Source: an uncultured Lactobacillus sp.
GTDB taxonomy: Bacteria > Bacillota > Bacilli > Lactobacillales > Lactobacillaceae
Direction of reading: 5' to 3'
Assembly (NCBI GenBank): GCA_946477855.1
Contig: CAMKZU010000001.1
Coordinates: forward strand, 1 to 64,000
Length of the DNA: 64,000 nucleotides
Shown: one piece after another, positions 1 to 11,194 of the stretch
Layout of the letters: each line of letters starts with the position of its first letter
Numbering within the stretch: position 1 is the stretch's first letter
The notes under the pieces: model-generated
Database searches by the model: none
What the model saw: the letters and a program-made list of their open reading frames with translations, nothing else
What the model was told of the DNA's origin: nothing
Program-made: the position numbers and the translations under genes

Positions 1-149
1 TTTTTATATACTATACAGTAGTTAAAACACTATTTACTATATATGAATATTTTTATAAACCTTATACTAACTTGATTTGTGGGATTAATTTTAATATTTG
101 AAAAAAAGCTATATAAAATAGTAGTTATATACTGTTTATTTGAAAAAAG

Positions 150-197
150 TGCAAAAAAAGTGCCGGAAATGTTATTTCTAACATTTTCCGACACTTT
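150..197 (-). terminator. Terminator of the giant surface-protein gene
   Basis: Directly after the stop codon, the minus strand has an inverted repeat (AAAGTGTCGGAAAATGTTA against TAACATTTCCGGCACTTT) followed by a run of seven T. This is a classical intrinsic terminator. The first 150 bases of the window show no supportable gene. Confidence 0.85.
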
Positions 198-214
198 ATT
201 TAAGCTATTTCAAT

Positions 215-3200
215 TTAAAAGTTAGCTTTTTTAACAAAACGTCCTTTTGAAATAATGAAATATCTCTTGCCGTTTATTTTGACTGAATTACCATAAGTCT
301 TAACTGACTTACGTTTCTTCAAAACTTTCTTGTTTGCACGATGACCATATTGGTTGTAAACATAGGCATTGTGCTTTAACTTCAACTTCTTGGCATCGAT
401 ATTGCCGGCTGCAATAAACATACCATCAGGAAGTTCGTAGTAAACCTTGCCGTTGACTGTCTTCTTACCAACAGTTCCAACTTGAGAACCTGCTTGGAAG
501 ATCAACTTGTTAGCACGCGTACCGTTCTTATCATAGAGGTAAGCATTGTGCATCAAAGTCTTCTCTACAGTAACTTGAGGTTTTTCAGCAACTGCACTGG
601 TTGGAACTACTTCAGCCTTTGCAGTACCTGCAGCTACAACACCTTTAGCAAAGTTAGCAGCTTTAACAAAGCGATTCTTGCCAATGATGAAGTACTTCTT
701 GCCACGAATCTTGACAGCTGCACCGAAGGTCTTAATTAGTTTGCCCTTCTTGTATACACCAGTCTTCTTTACCCGTTTGCCGAATTGGTTGTAGATATAT
801 GCGTTATGCTTCAGCTTACGAGTAGAATGATCAATGTTACCAGCAGCAACGTAGTAGACCTTGTTCTTAGCACCTTTATCAACAAGGATGTAGTAGACTT
901 TACCATTGATGGTCTTAGTACCATAAGTAGTCAAGACTGAACCAACTCCGAGAGTAATCTTGTTAGCACGTTTACCAGTTTCATCATAGAGGTAAGCATT
1001 GTGCATCAGAGTTACATCTGAAGAGTTACTCATATCAACTTTCGTACCATCATCCTTATTCGTATTAGAAGTATTGTCTGCAGTTGGGTTCTTTGCTGGT
1101 ATTACTGGTTGAATTGGAGTAGCTATTCCACCACCATTATTGTTGTTATCACCATGAAGAATCTTATCGATTGTAGAAGTGTCAGAACAATCTTGATGGA
1201 TTTGGTGGATACCATTACCACGAATATTATCAATATCAGTTACATTGTCAGCTTTATCGATCTTATCCTTGGCATCTTTAGCGTCCTTATCAATCTGTTC
1301 ATTAATCTTATTCTTATCAGCATCAGTGTAATCAGTGCCGTCCTCATGCTTTAGATGGTTAACTTTATCTTTAGCAATATCAACTGCATCGTCAATTGCG
1401 CCTTTAGAAATTTCTTTATCAGCGTTGGTCTTATCAGAGTTGATACCATTTTGTGATGAACTATGAACATGCTTGTTCTTTTCGTAAGCATCATCAGTCT
1501 TAGGCGTCTTGCTATCATCACCAAACTCATTGTGAATCGTATCTACCGCATCACTATGGTTCTGGGAAATTTCGCTGTTAGCGTGAGAAACATTCGGATC
1601 ACCTTCGGCTTCAGCATCATTAATTACAACATTGATATCATTATGAGCATCATTTTTAATCTGATCAATCTTATCTTTGTTAGATGCGGCAGTACCATTA
1701 GAAGAATCGATCTGGTTGATCTTGTCCTTGGTGTCTTCAACAACCTTATCAACGTCACCCTTTAGACGATCCTTGGTATTGTCATCCAACTTATCATTAT
1801 TATCAATATCAGTCTTAGCTTTATTAGCTTCGTTCTTAACTTCTTGAAGAGCATTCAACTTATTAAGAGAAGTCATACCCTTATCGTAAGCTGAACTTGC
1901 ATCCTTAATGTTCTCAGCTTTATTAATTGCTGTAATGGCATTATTAATATCGTCGAGGTAGTCTTTGTAATCAGGATCAGCCTTTTGACCAGAGGTTAAT
2001 TTATCAAGACCTGATTGTAAACCAGCTACACCGTCCGTACCGGTCAAAGCATTCTTTTGTTCATCAGCGAACCATTCACTAGGTTTAGTGCAGATGGCGT
2101 CAATTGCTTTACCAATCTCGTCCTTATTAGTTGGAACATCCTTAATGTCTTTCTTACCATCAATATCAGACTTTTCATCGGTAAAGGCCTTATCAATTGC
2201 ATCAGTAGCTTTTTGCTTTTGATCTGCAGTTAACTGTGAGCCCTTAATAACGTCATGCGCTTGAGCACGTTTATCATTAAGTATGGTTTCAGCAGTTGTC
2301 TTAGCACCCTCAAGTTTAGCTTGATCAACGATATCTTTGATTCCAGTTACTTTATTACCATTTTCATCAAAGCCATCAACAGTATTTTGAATAATTGTAT
2401 TTGCTTCAGATGTTACCTGTTCAGGAGTCTTATCTTTACCATTTTCATCTTTATCAGGAATATTAATGATCTGATCCTTAGCTTGTTCAACGAGCTTGTC
2501 AACTTGATCCTTCAAAGGCTTTTGATCAGCAGCAGACATACCTGAGTTTTCGATGGCATTGATCTCTTCTTGATGTTTCTGCTCAAGTCTAGCAATTGCG
2601 TCATTCTTAGCCTTAACAATATCGGCTTTTTGTTGAGCAAGTTTCTTAACTTTATCAATTCCAGCTTCACCAAAGTCAACTGTTTCGTTACCTTCAGGAA
2701 TACCCTTTTCAGCATTATCAACCTTGGTGTTGGCATCGTTAAATGCATCCTCGCTTGCACCTTTTGCTAAAGTAACATCATTGATTTTAGAAATAGCCTT
2801 ATTCTTGGCAGCTTCAACTTGCGCCTTAAGTTCTGCGATAGTGTCAGCTGGTAGACCAGCCTTATTCTTATCAGTTTGAGCAAAACCATCAATTGTCTTT
2901 TCAGCAGCAGCAGCATACTGGTTGATAGCAGCAATCTGTTTATTCTTTTCTGCAAGAAGCTTAGTTGGTAATTTAGCTAATTCAACAGCGTGTTCGGCAT
3001 CCTTTTCAATTTTATCTAGATCATCGTCAGCAGATGCTTGATAAATATTGCTAATTCCATTTTGAACTGCATTGTCGATATCAGCTTCACCTTGAGCAAG
3101 TTCGTTTTCATCAAGGACATCATTGCCATTTTCATCTGTCTTAAGTTTGTTAAGGTCATCCTTAGCTTTATTAGCAGCATCCTTCAAAGTCTTGATGTGG

Positions 3201-6200
3201 TCAACCTTATTGCCGTAATTATCAGTCAGACCGGTAATAGCGTTGACACCGTCTTGCGCAGCATTTTCAATTGCTTTTATTGGATTTTTAGCATCATTTT
3301 GAGCATTTTGAATGTTCTTAGCTGCTTTAGCACGCTCTTTTTCGATTGCGTCCTTCATTTGTTTAGCAAGCTCTTTATCATTCTTGCCTAGTTCGTCAGC
3401 TTTTCCATTAGCCACGTTAACTGCATCTGTTAGCTTGCCCAAAGCCTTGTTAACGGCTTCCGTCTTTTCTACATCTGAAGTGATTTCGTTTAAAGCATTA
3501 TTACCATCATTTTGGGCTTTGTTAATAGTAGTTGGATCTCCAGCTTGGGAAATAGCTCCTTTGGCTTTATCAACAGCCTCTGTTACCTTATCCTTAAGAG
3601 CTTTGGCTTGATCGTGATTTAACTTACCATCTTTTTCATCTTTATCTATACGATCGTTGATCTTATCGGCAGCAGTCTGAATGTTGTCTTTAGCAGTTTG
3701 CTTATCTTTAGCTATCTGTGCTGTATCAGTACCATTACCATTACCATTATCACCTTGATGATTGATTTCTTTATTGATATCATCTTTACCATTTTGTTGA
3801 GCATTGTTGATATCGTCAGGCGTTTCGGCATGATCAATCTTGTCTTTAGCCTTGTCACGATCATTGTTGATATTAATGATGATTTTGTCTTTATCGTCTT
3901 TACTAATGGTATTGTCTTTATTAACTTTATCAATAGCATTATCGGCAGTCTTGTCAACATCTGCTTTAGCAACATTCTTAGCAGCTTGGAATTTCGCATC
4001 TGACAGGGCTTTATCAATCTTGTCCTTGCCAAGGCCTTTTTCAGTTTCGATATCTGTTTCAGCAGCACCTTCAATTCTGATATGTGCTCTATCGTGAGCA
4101 GCTTGAGCCTGATCTTTAAATTGCTTCTTTTGATCAGCAGTTAAGTCAGTCAGCTTGTCAATAGCAGAGTCGGTATCAGCAAGTTCTTGAGCAAGTTCAG
4201 CATTAGCCTTATTCTTTTTAGCCCAAAGAGCGTCATCAGCACTTGCATCACCAGTACCAGAATCTTTAATGTTTTTAATACTGTTAAGAGCATTGTCTTT
4301 AATTTGAAGTACTGTCGAACTGGTAGTAGCGGCATTAATATCTGCAATTCCCAGTTTAGCAACGTCATCGACACCATCTTTGTCTCTCTTGTTGGTCAAC
4401 TTATCCTTAGCGGCTTGTGCGGCATCCTTAACAGCTTGAACAGCGACAACCTTAGTCATTGCTACGTTAGCTGTATCACCTGTAGTATTGATAGAATTGA
4501 TGGCATCATTAGTTAAGCCACTAATAGTATCTTTATCGAAGGCTTTATCAATTGCGGCCTCAGCTTGTTCAGCAAGTGCTGGAATATCTTTGACAGCCTT
4601 ATCGTATGCAGCCTGAGCTTGCTTCTTCTCATCGTCAGTTAAAGCACCATATGCATCCTTTAAGTTCTGTAAAGCTGTCTTTTGAGCACCATCAATTTTG
4701 GCCTTTGCTTCGTTTTTGGCCTTGTCCATATCAGCCTTATTGGCCTTAGCTTCAGCTTGTAGGATGCTAGTCTCACCGTCTTTTTCAGCTTTATTAGCAT
4801 CTTCAACTGTAAGTTGCTTGCCAACTACTGCTTGAGCATCATCACGAGCTTTTTGAATATTGGTAGTGGCTGCACCCTTGTCAGCATCTGACATAGTTGA
4901 GCTGTTAATCCGATCAATTGCTTTTTGAGCATAGTCATTTAACTTTTGCTTATCATCCGATATTGTCTTGTCTAAGCCCTTTGCTTTGCCAAGAATATTC
5001 TCCATATTGGTAATCCCGGCATCACTTTGAGAATTAATCTTAGCAACAGTATTAGAAGTTGGGTCTTTAACCTTCTTGACAGCATCGTTATACGCATTTT
5101 GCAGGTCAGTCTTAATACCAGCTTTACCAGCGGTACTGATATTGGTTAAACCGTCAATAGCTGCATTATCTGTATTGAATTCATGTTGTAAATCAGTTAG
5201 AGCTTTGTCTCTAGCAGATTGCAAGTCAGCATTATTTCTAATGTCGTTTAAGTCTTCAATACCTGCATTGTGAGCTGAGTTAACGGTATTCTTATCAGCA
5301 GCGCTAACGGCTTGCTTAGCATTATTTAAAGTAGAAGAAATCTGGTCAAAGTAGTTATTCTTTTCAGTGTTAGACAAGTTAGGATCTGCTTGAATATGGT
5401 CATGCAGTGCTTGAGCTTGATCTTCCAAATCTGCGATCGCGTTATTCTTAGCTTTTGCTAAGTCGACTTTGTCTTTATCTTGAGAAACGCTGTCAGCAAC
5501 TGCCTTCATAGCATTGATTCCAGTGTTCTTGTCAGTAACAACGTCTGCTGGAGTATGGTCATTAGATACAGCAGTTATCGCAGTTGTATAGGCATTGTCA
5601 ATATCATCAAGGTCTTTTACCCAATCATCGTCAGAAAGCGTCCCATTCTTATGAGCATCATTAACAATTCCCTTGTCAGTATCCTTTTCAGCATTCAATT
5701 CTGCAATTGCTTGTGCTTTAGCAGCTGTAACTTGGCCTAAAACAAGATCACCATTAATGTTGCTTTCACCGTCTTTTTCAGCAGTATCCATAGCATCTTT
5801 GTTACTTGCTGAGTTGATGGCATTGGTTGCTGAAGCAGCATGCTTATCAATCAAATCTTTGTAGTATTGCTTGTTACTTGGGCTGAGGTACTTGTCAGGA
5901 ATCTTGTCAATAGCATCCTTAGCGTTTGTAGCTGCATCTTGCAATGCTTTAAGTTGAGAACTCTTCTCCTTATTAAGACCTGCTAAATCTTTGCTTGAAG
6001 CTGTGGCCTTAACACTATTAATCTTGTCAATTGCTGCCTGTTTATCAGCTGTGATCTTAGCAGGGTCAGTATCTTTATTGACATTGTCAACACCCTCAGT
6101 AGCATCGGCTTTAATAGTGTTAATTAATGAATTTCTATCTCCATCAGATAAGTTAGGATATTTAGCTTTATCATTAATTTCTTTAATAGCATTGTCTCTT

Positions 6201-9200
6201 GCTTGATTAATGGCGTTGATAGCATCATTCTTGTTACCAAGTGAGGATTTATTTATTAGTAAGTTGTTTAAAGCGTCGATACCATCTTTAGTGGCAGTAT
6301 TGACATCGTCAAGAGTGTTAGTCTTAGGATCATCAATCTGGTCCTCGTAGCCAGTCTTGTTGCTATTAGCTAATAAATCCTTAGCTGCTTGCTTTGCTTT
6401 TTCAATATCATTAGCAGTCAAGCCCTTAACTTTTTCAAGCTTACTTTCAACATCTTTTTCAGCTTGATCAAGTTGCTTCTTAGCAGATTCTTTGTAGGCT
6501 GCTAAAATAGCTTCCTTACCCTTAGTAATATCACTACCAATGTCACTGGCTGCGGTGTGTCCAGCTATATCATCTTCAGCCTTCTTAGCAGCAGCATCAA
6601 TACCAGCATCTGTGTCAACACCAAGATTGCTCTTAGCTTCATCTGCATAATCTTGAACTTGCTTCTTAGCAGATTCCTTGAAACTATTCCCAACATTTGT
6701 CTTACCATCTTTTAAGTTGCCAGTAACCATTGCAACGGAACTTGACTGACCAATTAAAGTATTGGCGTTATTAACAGCTTGATCAATATTATCGTCTGAT
6801 TTTACACCAAGTGCACCTTTATCGGTATTAGCCATGTCAGTAAGCTGTTTCTTAGCAGCTGTCTTATAGTTGTTTAGGACGTTGGTCTGACCTGTAGTCA
6901 TATCATTCTTGATATCATTAAAATCAGTGTGACCATCAATAGCTTTTGCAGCATCACTAACTGCCTTATCAATGTTGGTGTCGGATTTAACTCCAAGACC
7001 GGTTTCAGCAGCAGTAGCGTCTTTTTGAACTTTAGCTTTTGCAGCATCCTTTAGTTCGCCTAAAATGGTTGATTTGGCATCATTTTCAGCCTTAACTATG
7101 TCAGTAGCATTGTCAATGTTATCCAGTTCTTTCTTTAAAGCTGGATCAATAACTGAATCAGGTGAAGGAATACCTAAAGCAGTCTTGCCCTTTTCAGTAT
7201 AACCAGCAACTTCGGCTTTTGCAGCTGTCTTATTAATCTTGTCATTAACTGCTTTTTGGATTCCTGTAATGTCATCAATAGTGTTAGCTGGATTATAAAT
7301 TGAATTCTTATCATTCGAAGGATTTGCTAAAGCGGCATTTTCAGCGCTAGTAATGGCGTCAATGTATGGCGCCTGTTCATTTTCAGTTAAGCCTGATTGC
7401 TTCACGCGATTAATTGCGTCTTGTGCAGCGGTATCAATAGCTTGTTTTGCTGTATCTTTGGCCTTTTCAGCAGCTTGAAGTTGATCAACCACTTTCTGTG
7501 CTGGATCCATAGCATCTTTTAAAGCTTTTAATGCAGCTTCTTCACGTTTAGATACTTCATCTACGTTTCCTGCACCATATACTGACTTACCTGAATCGTA
7601 ACCAGGATCCGATGCAGTTTGTGCTACTTTTATAGCGCTATTAATTGCATTTTCAAGAGCAACTTGTTCTTTAGATTTAGGATTAGACTTAGGAAATTGA
7701 CTATCTAAAGTATTGGCATCTTTAATTTTCGATTTAATATTATTAGCTGCAGTGTCCTGTGCTATTTTTAAGATGCTCACAATTACTGGCCGTTCTTTGC
7801 TCTCTACATCCAATGGATTGTATTCAATAAAGTTAGCGGTAGGTGTTAGTTTAATTTTAGTGTTGGAATTAATCTGACTAACAATATCAGCAGGTACATT
7901 AACCTTAAATATATAATTACCATTTTCAGATTTGGTAACTTCACCTGCAAACTTAGTTGGCAAATCATCAGCATCATTATTCGTATATTGATATGGAGGA
8001 TCATCGATCTTATTATTTAAGCTTATTGTACCTTTTCCACTATCTATCTCTGCCATGATATATGCTTTAGTGCCAAGAGGTAAAATCAGTTTAAATGGGT
8101 TCTTTGGGTCTGAATCAGGTCCATCCTTTTCATTCTTATAACCATCTACAATTCCAGAAATTGTCCAAGAACCATCTTTTTTGCCGGAAGCATCAACATT
8201 TGCTTTGGCAGTAACACTTTCAGGCTTGATATCTAAAAATCCAGAAGAATTAGCCGGACCAAAGGCAATATCATTATACCCAATGTTAGTTGGATCAGAG
8301 AAAGCAGCAGTAATAATATCAGAGAAAATTTTATCAAAGCTTATTGGTGTATTCAATTGAGCCATTTGATTTAGATAGTCTTTAATGTTGGTTAATTTTG
8401 GATCTTGAAAGTAAGGTAATTTTTGAATTTTGCTCCACTTTTCAGGTGTAAACATGTATTCGCCATTTTTACCACCTTGTCCATTAAGCAATACAAGTTT
8501 ATCAACCATAATGGATTTATCTTTATGAACTTGTAAAACATGGAATGGTGGTAAAGTTAGACCCTGATCACCTAAAAAGTTTAATTTCTGGCGCACATTA
8601 GTAATCGTGATAGCATTATCACCAATAATGCTAGTGCCAGAAGAGTGGTTAGCAGAACAGTTTAATACTAATGAAGTAGGGTTATTAACAATTAACTTAC
8701 CATTACCTTCGACATTAACTAAAATTATATCGTTTGTACCGGCTCCGGTTCCGGCTCCAATAGATTTATCACCATTTAGCCGAATATTGAAAGCACCATT
8801 TTCAATATCAGCCTTATTACCAATATTAACTAATGTACCCTTATAATCACCCATATCTTGACCAGTAATATTTAAGGCACCATTTGGTTTAACAGTAAAG
8901 TTACCCTTATCTTTTATTAAATAGCCACTATTATTACCTGAGATATCGCCATTAGTTGTAATGTCTACTGTTCCACCAGTGCCATCACCATTGCTGTCAA
9001 TAACAAATTCGGTGTTACCATTATTTAAATTAATAGCTTGAGCTTGTTTTTTGTCAAGCTTTCCAGCGTAATCTGATTGTCCCAGATTAATTGTTAAATG
9101 ACCTTTAACGTTTACAGAACCTTTACCATTGATCCAAATAGCATATATAGTACCATGTTCACCACTATTTGCGTTAAATTTGCCATCATTATTCTTAAGA

Positions 9201-10582
9201 GGGTTTAAAGTTACGTCTGCACCTTTAGCGATATAAACATTATCATTATTACCATTCATTTCAATAGCAGTACCGTTGAGAGTGTTGCCGACAAACTTAC
9301 TACCCTCATCAAAATAAAGTGAATTGTAAGCACTAGTAAATTCAAATATTTGCTGGTTATCTCCGCCGCCCTTAGCTTGTGAACCATCTACAAGGCTCGT
9401 GTAAGCATTTCTAACTTGGTCAACAGTAACAGTGTCTTTAATATGGATTTCGTTATGATCTCCAACATATAAAACCTGTGAACCATGGAAGTCGACATCA
9501 TCAAGAGTTATTACAGCCGTATTATCTGTATTATCTGGATAAGTAGTATAGCGATAGTCATTTGTTCTTGCTACCCCATAAAAGTCTGAACTCCAAATAG
9601 TAACATTTTTATAGGTCAGGTCTAACTTTTCCCTTCCTTGTAAATTAGGATGAGAGCCCTTAAAATCAATAATGTGTCTTCCACTGCCGCCTGAAGTAAT
9701 TAATAATTTGCGACCAGGAAAATGTATATTCTTCTCAGTCTGTGTGGTGACATCAGACACAATATTATTCATAATATCAATTTCATTAATAACAGTGCCT
9801 TCAGGCAAATATTTTTTATCTAATGTCAGCGCAGTTTGAAATTGGTGCCATGTTGTTACTTTAGCAACATTTCCAATAATAAAAGGTGTATAATCGTCAA
9901 CTTTTGTCTGAACTGCTTTCCCATCTAATCCTGTTTTATCAGTAGTAGTGGTGGTATCTTCATCAGAAACAGTAGTATCCTTATCTGAATTAGTATCGCC
10001 AGTCACATCAGCCGGCAACTTACTGCTATCAGAATTTTGATCATCCGAACCAGTTATGTCAGTTGGAGTCTTATCAGTAGTGGTATCTTGATTGCCTTCA
10101 TCTGAGCCAGTTGCAGGAGTAGTTGTACTATTACCAGTTGAATCAGCTGTAGTGGTTTCCTGCTTATCTTTATCTGCAGTATCCTTACCAGCTTTATCTT
10201 TGGTAGTATCAGCCTTGTCCTTAGCTGTAGTATTTTTTACTTCATCACTCTTTGAATCTTTTAAGAATGAACTCAAACCTGAAAAAGTTGACAAGTCAGT
10301 CTCAGTCTTCTTCTTAGAAGCAGTGGCATCAACCTTAGTTGTATCCTTAGTACTTGTTTCTTTAGTTTCAGTATTCGACTTGTCTCTATTAGACTCCTCA
10401 CTTACTTGTTGGGCAGGTTCAACAGTGTCGGCTTTTACGCTTTGACTATTCAAACCAAAGAAGGTGAAACCTAACAAAACAGAAGCAGCACCAATACTCA
10501 ATTTACGAATTGAGAAGTGATCCTGCTTGTCCTGCATCTCCATCTTTCTTAATCTTTCATTGTAATTATTTTTACCTAGCAT
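215..10582 (-). CDS. Giant YSIRK-signal, repeat-rich SLAP-domain surface adhesin (3455 aa)
   Basis: A very large secreted protein expected to sit on the cell wall through its C-terminal SLAP domains. The N-terminus has a YSIRK-type signal (FSIRKLSIGAASVLLG, about residues 23-38) with likely cleavage after VKA near residue 51. A Thr/Asp/Lys-rich stretch runs to about 240. Residues about 245-760 look like a right-handed beta-helix adhesive region (many short GNNNxV-type rungs). An Ig-like stretch follows to about 960. Then come about 2000 residues of Lys/Ala/Asp-rich helical repeats of the DUF1542/GA-module style. The last about 250 residues form two SLAP blocks (LMHNAYLYD, KLKHNAY.YNQ, FVKxANF). 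There is no LPXTG. I chose the ATG at 10582 because AGGAAGG lies just upstream; the track's earlier start is a TTG inside the -35 box. The role in adhesion or aggregation is inferred. Confidence 0.93.
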   Translation of the reverse strand: MLGKNNYNERLRKMEMQDKQDHFSIRKLSIGAASVLLGFTFFGLNSQSVKADTVEPAQQVSEESNRDKSNTETKETSTKDTTKVDATASKKKTETDLSTFSGLSSFLKDSKSDEVKNTTAKDKADTTKDKAGKDTADKDKQETTTADSTGNSTTTPATGSDEGNQDTTTDKTPTDITGSDDQNSDSSKLPADVTGDTNSDKDTTVSDEDTTTTTDKTGLDGKAVQTKVDDYTPFIIGNVAKVTTWHQFQTALTLDKKYLPEGTVINEIDIMNNIVSDVTTQTEKNIHFPGRKLLITSGGSGRHIIDFKGSHPNLQGREKLDLTYKNVTIWSSDFYGVARTNDYRYTTYPDNTDNTAVITLDDVDFHGSQVLYVGDHNEIHIKDTVTVDQVRNAYTSLVDGSQAKGGGDNQQIFEFTSAYNSLYFDEGSKFVGNTLNGTAIEMNGNNDNVYIAKGADVTLNPLKNNDGKFNANSGEHGTIYAIWINGKGSVNVKGHLTINLGQSDYAGKLDKKQAQAINLNNGNTEFVIDSNGDGTGGTVDITTNGDISGNNSGYLIKDKGNFTVKPNGALNITGQDMGDYKGTLVNIGNKADIENGAFNIRLNGDKSIGAGTGAGTNDIILVNVEGNGKLIVNNPTSLVLNCSANHSSGTSIIGDNAITITNVRQKLNFLGDQGLTLPPFHVLQVHKDKSIMVDKLVLLNGQGGKNGEYMFTPEKWSKIQKLPYFQDPKLTNIKDYLNQMAQLNTPISFDKIFSDIITAAFSDPTNIGYNDIAFGPANSSGFLDIKPESVTAKANVDASGKKDGSWTISGIVDGYKNEKDGPDSDPKNPFKLILPLGTKAYIMAEIDSGKGTISLNNKIDDPPYQYTNNDADDLPTKFAGEVTKSENGNYIFKVNVPADIVSQINSNTKIKLTPTANFIEYNPLDVESKERPVIVSILKIAQDTAANNIKSKIKDANTLDSQFPKSNPKSKEQVALENAINSAIKVAQTASDPGYDSGKSVYGAGNVDEVSKREEAALKALKDAMDPAQKVVDQLQAAEKAKDTAKQAIDTAAQDAINRVKQSGLTENEQAPYIDAITSAENAALANPSNDKNSIYNPANTIDDITGIQKAVNDKINKTAAKAEVAGYTEKGKTALGIPSPDSVIDPALKKELDNIDNATDIVKAENDAKSTILGELKDAAKAKVQKDATAAETGLGVKSDTNIDKAVSDAAKAIDGHTDFNDIKNDMTTGQTNVLNNYKTAAKKQLTDMANTDKGALGVKSDDNIDQAVNNANTLIGQSSSVAMVTGNLKDGKTNVGNSFKESAKKQVQDYADEAKSNLGVDTDAGIDAAAKKAEDDIAGHTAASDIGSDITKGKEAILAAYKESAKKQLDQAEKDVESKLEKVKGLTANDIEKAKQAAKDLLANSNKTGYEDQIDDPKTNTLDDVNTATKDGIDALNNLLINKSSLGNKNDAINAINQARDNAIKEINDKAKYPNLSDGDRNSLINTIKADATEGVDNVNKDTDPAKITADKQAAIDKINSVKATASSKDLAGLNKEKSSQLKALQDAATNAKDAIDKIPDKYLSPSNKQYYKDLIDKHAASATNAINSASNKDAMDTAEKDGESNINGDLVLGQVTAAKAQAIAELNAEKDTDKGIVNDAHKNGTLSDDDWVKDLDDIDNAYTTAITAVSNDHTPADVVTDKNTGINAMKAVADSVSQDKDKVDLAKAKNNAIADLEDQAQALHDHIQADPNLSNTEKNNYFDQISSTLNNAKQAVSAADKNTVNSAHNAGIEDLNDIRNNADLQSARDKALTDLQHEFNTDNAAIDGLTNISTAGKAGIKTDLQNAYNDAVKKVKDPTSNTVAKINSQSDAGITNMENILGKAKGLDKTISDDKQKLNDYAQKAIDRINSSTMSDADKGAATTNIQKARDDAQAVVGKQLTVEDANKAEKDGETSILQAEAKANKADMDKAKNEAKAKIDGAQKTALQNLKDAYGALTDDEKKQAQAAYDKAVKDIPALAEQAEAAIDKAFDKDTISGLTNDAINSINTTGDTANVAMTKVVAVQAVKDAAQAAKDKLTNKRDKDGVDDVAKLGIADINAATTSSTVLQIKDNALNSIKNIKDSGTGDASADDALWAKKNKANAELAQELADTDSAIDKLTDLTADQKKQFKDQAQAAHDRAHIRIEGAAETDIETEKGLGKDKIDKALSDAKFQAAKNVAKADVDKTADNAIDKVNKDNTISKDDKDKIIININNDRDKAKDKIDHAETPDDINNAQQNGKDDINKEINHQGDNGNGNGTDTAQIAKDKQTAKDNIQTAADKINDRIDKDEKDGKLNHDQAKALKDKVTEAVDKAKGAISQAGDPTTINKAQNDGNNALNEITSDVEKTEAVNKALGKLTDAVNVANGKADELGKNDKELAKQMKDAIEKERAKAAKNIQNAQNDAKNPIKAIENAAQDGVNAITGLTDNYGNKVDHIKTLKDAANKAKDDLNKLKTDENGNDVLDENELAQGEADIDNAVQNGISNIYQASADDDLDKIEKDAEHAVELAKLPTKLLAEKNKQIAAINQYAAAAEKTIDGFAQTDKNKAGLPADTIAELKAQVEAAKNKAISKINDVTLAKGASEDAFNDANTKVDNAEKGIPEGNETVDFGEAGIDKVKKLAQQKADIVKAKNDAIARLEQKHQEEINAIENSGMSAADQKPLKDQVDKLVEQAKDQIINIPDKDENGKDKTPEQVTSEANTIIQNTVDGFDENGNKVTGIKDIVDQAKLEGAKTTAETILNDKRAQAHDVIKGSQLTADQKQKATDAIDKAFTDEKSDIDGKKDIKDVPTNKDEIGKAIDAICTKPSEWFADEQKNALTGTDGVAGLQSGLDKLTSGQKADPDYKDYLDDINNAITAINKAENIKDASSAYDKGMTSLNKLNALQEVKNEANKAKTDIDNNDKLDDNTKDRLKGDVDKVVEDTKDKINQIDSSNGTAASNKDKIDQIKNDAHNDINVVINDAEAEGDPNVSHANSEISQNHSDAVDTIHNEFGDDSKTPKTDDAYEKNKHVHSSSQNGINSDKTNADKEISKGAIDDAVDIAKDKVNHLKHEDGTDYTDADKNKINEQIDKDAKDAKDKIDKADNVTDIDNIRGNGIHQIHQDCSDTSTIDKILHGDNNNNGGGIATPIQPVIPAKNPTADNTSNTNKDDGTKVDMSNSSDVTLMHNAYLYDETGKRANKITLGVGSVLTTYGTKTINGKVYYILVDKGAKNKVYYVAAGNIDHSTRKLKHNAYIYNQFGKRVKKTGVYKKGKLIKTFGAAVKIRGKKYFIIGKNRFVKAANFAKGVVAAGTAKAEVVPTSAVAEKPQVTVEKTLMHNAYLYDKNGTRANKLIFQAGSQVGTVGKKTVNGKVYYELPDGMFIAAGNIDAKKLKLKHNAYVYNQYGHRANKKVLKKRKSVKTYGNSVKINGKRYFIISKGRFVKKANF

Positions 10583-10628
10583 ATTTATCCTTCCTAAAAA
10601 GTATGTATGATTAGTATGTTCGAATACT

Positions 10629-10657
10629 ATTTTAGGATTGAAAAAAGCAATTGTCAA
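10629..10657 (-). promoter_or_regulatory. Sigma-A promoter of the giant adhesin gene
   Basis: On the minus strand TTGACA, a 17-base spacer and TAAAAT form a near-consensus vegetative promoter about 50 bases upstream of the ATG. It implies monocistronic, probably strong expression. It also rules out the longer ORF start given in the track. Confidence 0.8.
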
Positions 10658-10659
10658 TA

Positions 10660-11190
10660 TAATATCTAAGTCAAATATAGTATTTATAAATAACCATACT
10701 ATAAAAATTGATAAATTTTAAAAATTAAAAAACGTTATAAACATTAAAAATTTTGTTAAGCTGTAACTTTCTATGCTAAAAATAACATTATAAGAGACAT
10801 AAAAATTGACTTTTATTTTCTTTTATGAAACTAATAATTAGTATAAAAAATTTAGTGAAATTAATAACTATGTTTTTTTGCATAAGTTAAAACACCAAAA
10901 AGTACTCTGCAAGAACCGCATTTTTGTTATACAAATGAGGTTAGGAAAATAATAAAATATTTTTCGTCTCTTAATTGGAAAATACACGAGAATTGCTTGA
11001 GTTTAATAACAAATTTATTTTTTTCTCTTGAAAAATTTGTAATAAAGAACTTGCTTTTGTAATATATTTGTACAATTTTCTAAAATTTTCATCGCCTATA
11101 GCAAATAGTTAGAAAAAAAGTATTATTAAATATATACCGATAATTTTTTGAAAAATAAAAACTTTTTTCTGAAACAGATATTTAGTTTTC
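10660..11190. other. AT-rich intergenic stretch, no gene seen
   Basis: About 530 bases between the adhesin promoter and the lacto-usp promoter. No ORF with a ribosome-binding site is visible on either strand. The only notable element is a 19-base sequence (10897-10915) that recurs exactly at 32625-32643. Confidence 0.6.
10897..10915 (+). repeat. 19-bp dispersed repeat, copy 1
   Basis: AAAAAGTACTCTGCAAGAA occurs here and, in the same orientation, at 32625-32643. Both copies are intergenic. The flanks do not match. Function unknown. Confidence 0.6.
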
Positions 11191-11194
11191 TGTC

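Noticed and set aside
482-10445. Many plus-strand and other-frame ORFs of 60-120 aa opposite the giant gene
   Set aside because: They arise from the low-complexity repeats of the adhesin, lack ribosome-binding sites, and have the biased composition of antisense shadows.
10583-10657. N-terminal extension of the giant protein starting at TTG 10657
   Set aside because: It would begin in the -35 box of the promoter; the ATG at 10582 has an excellent AGGAAGG.
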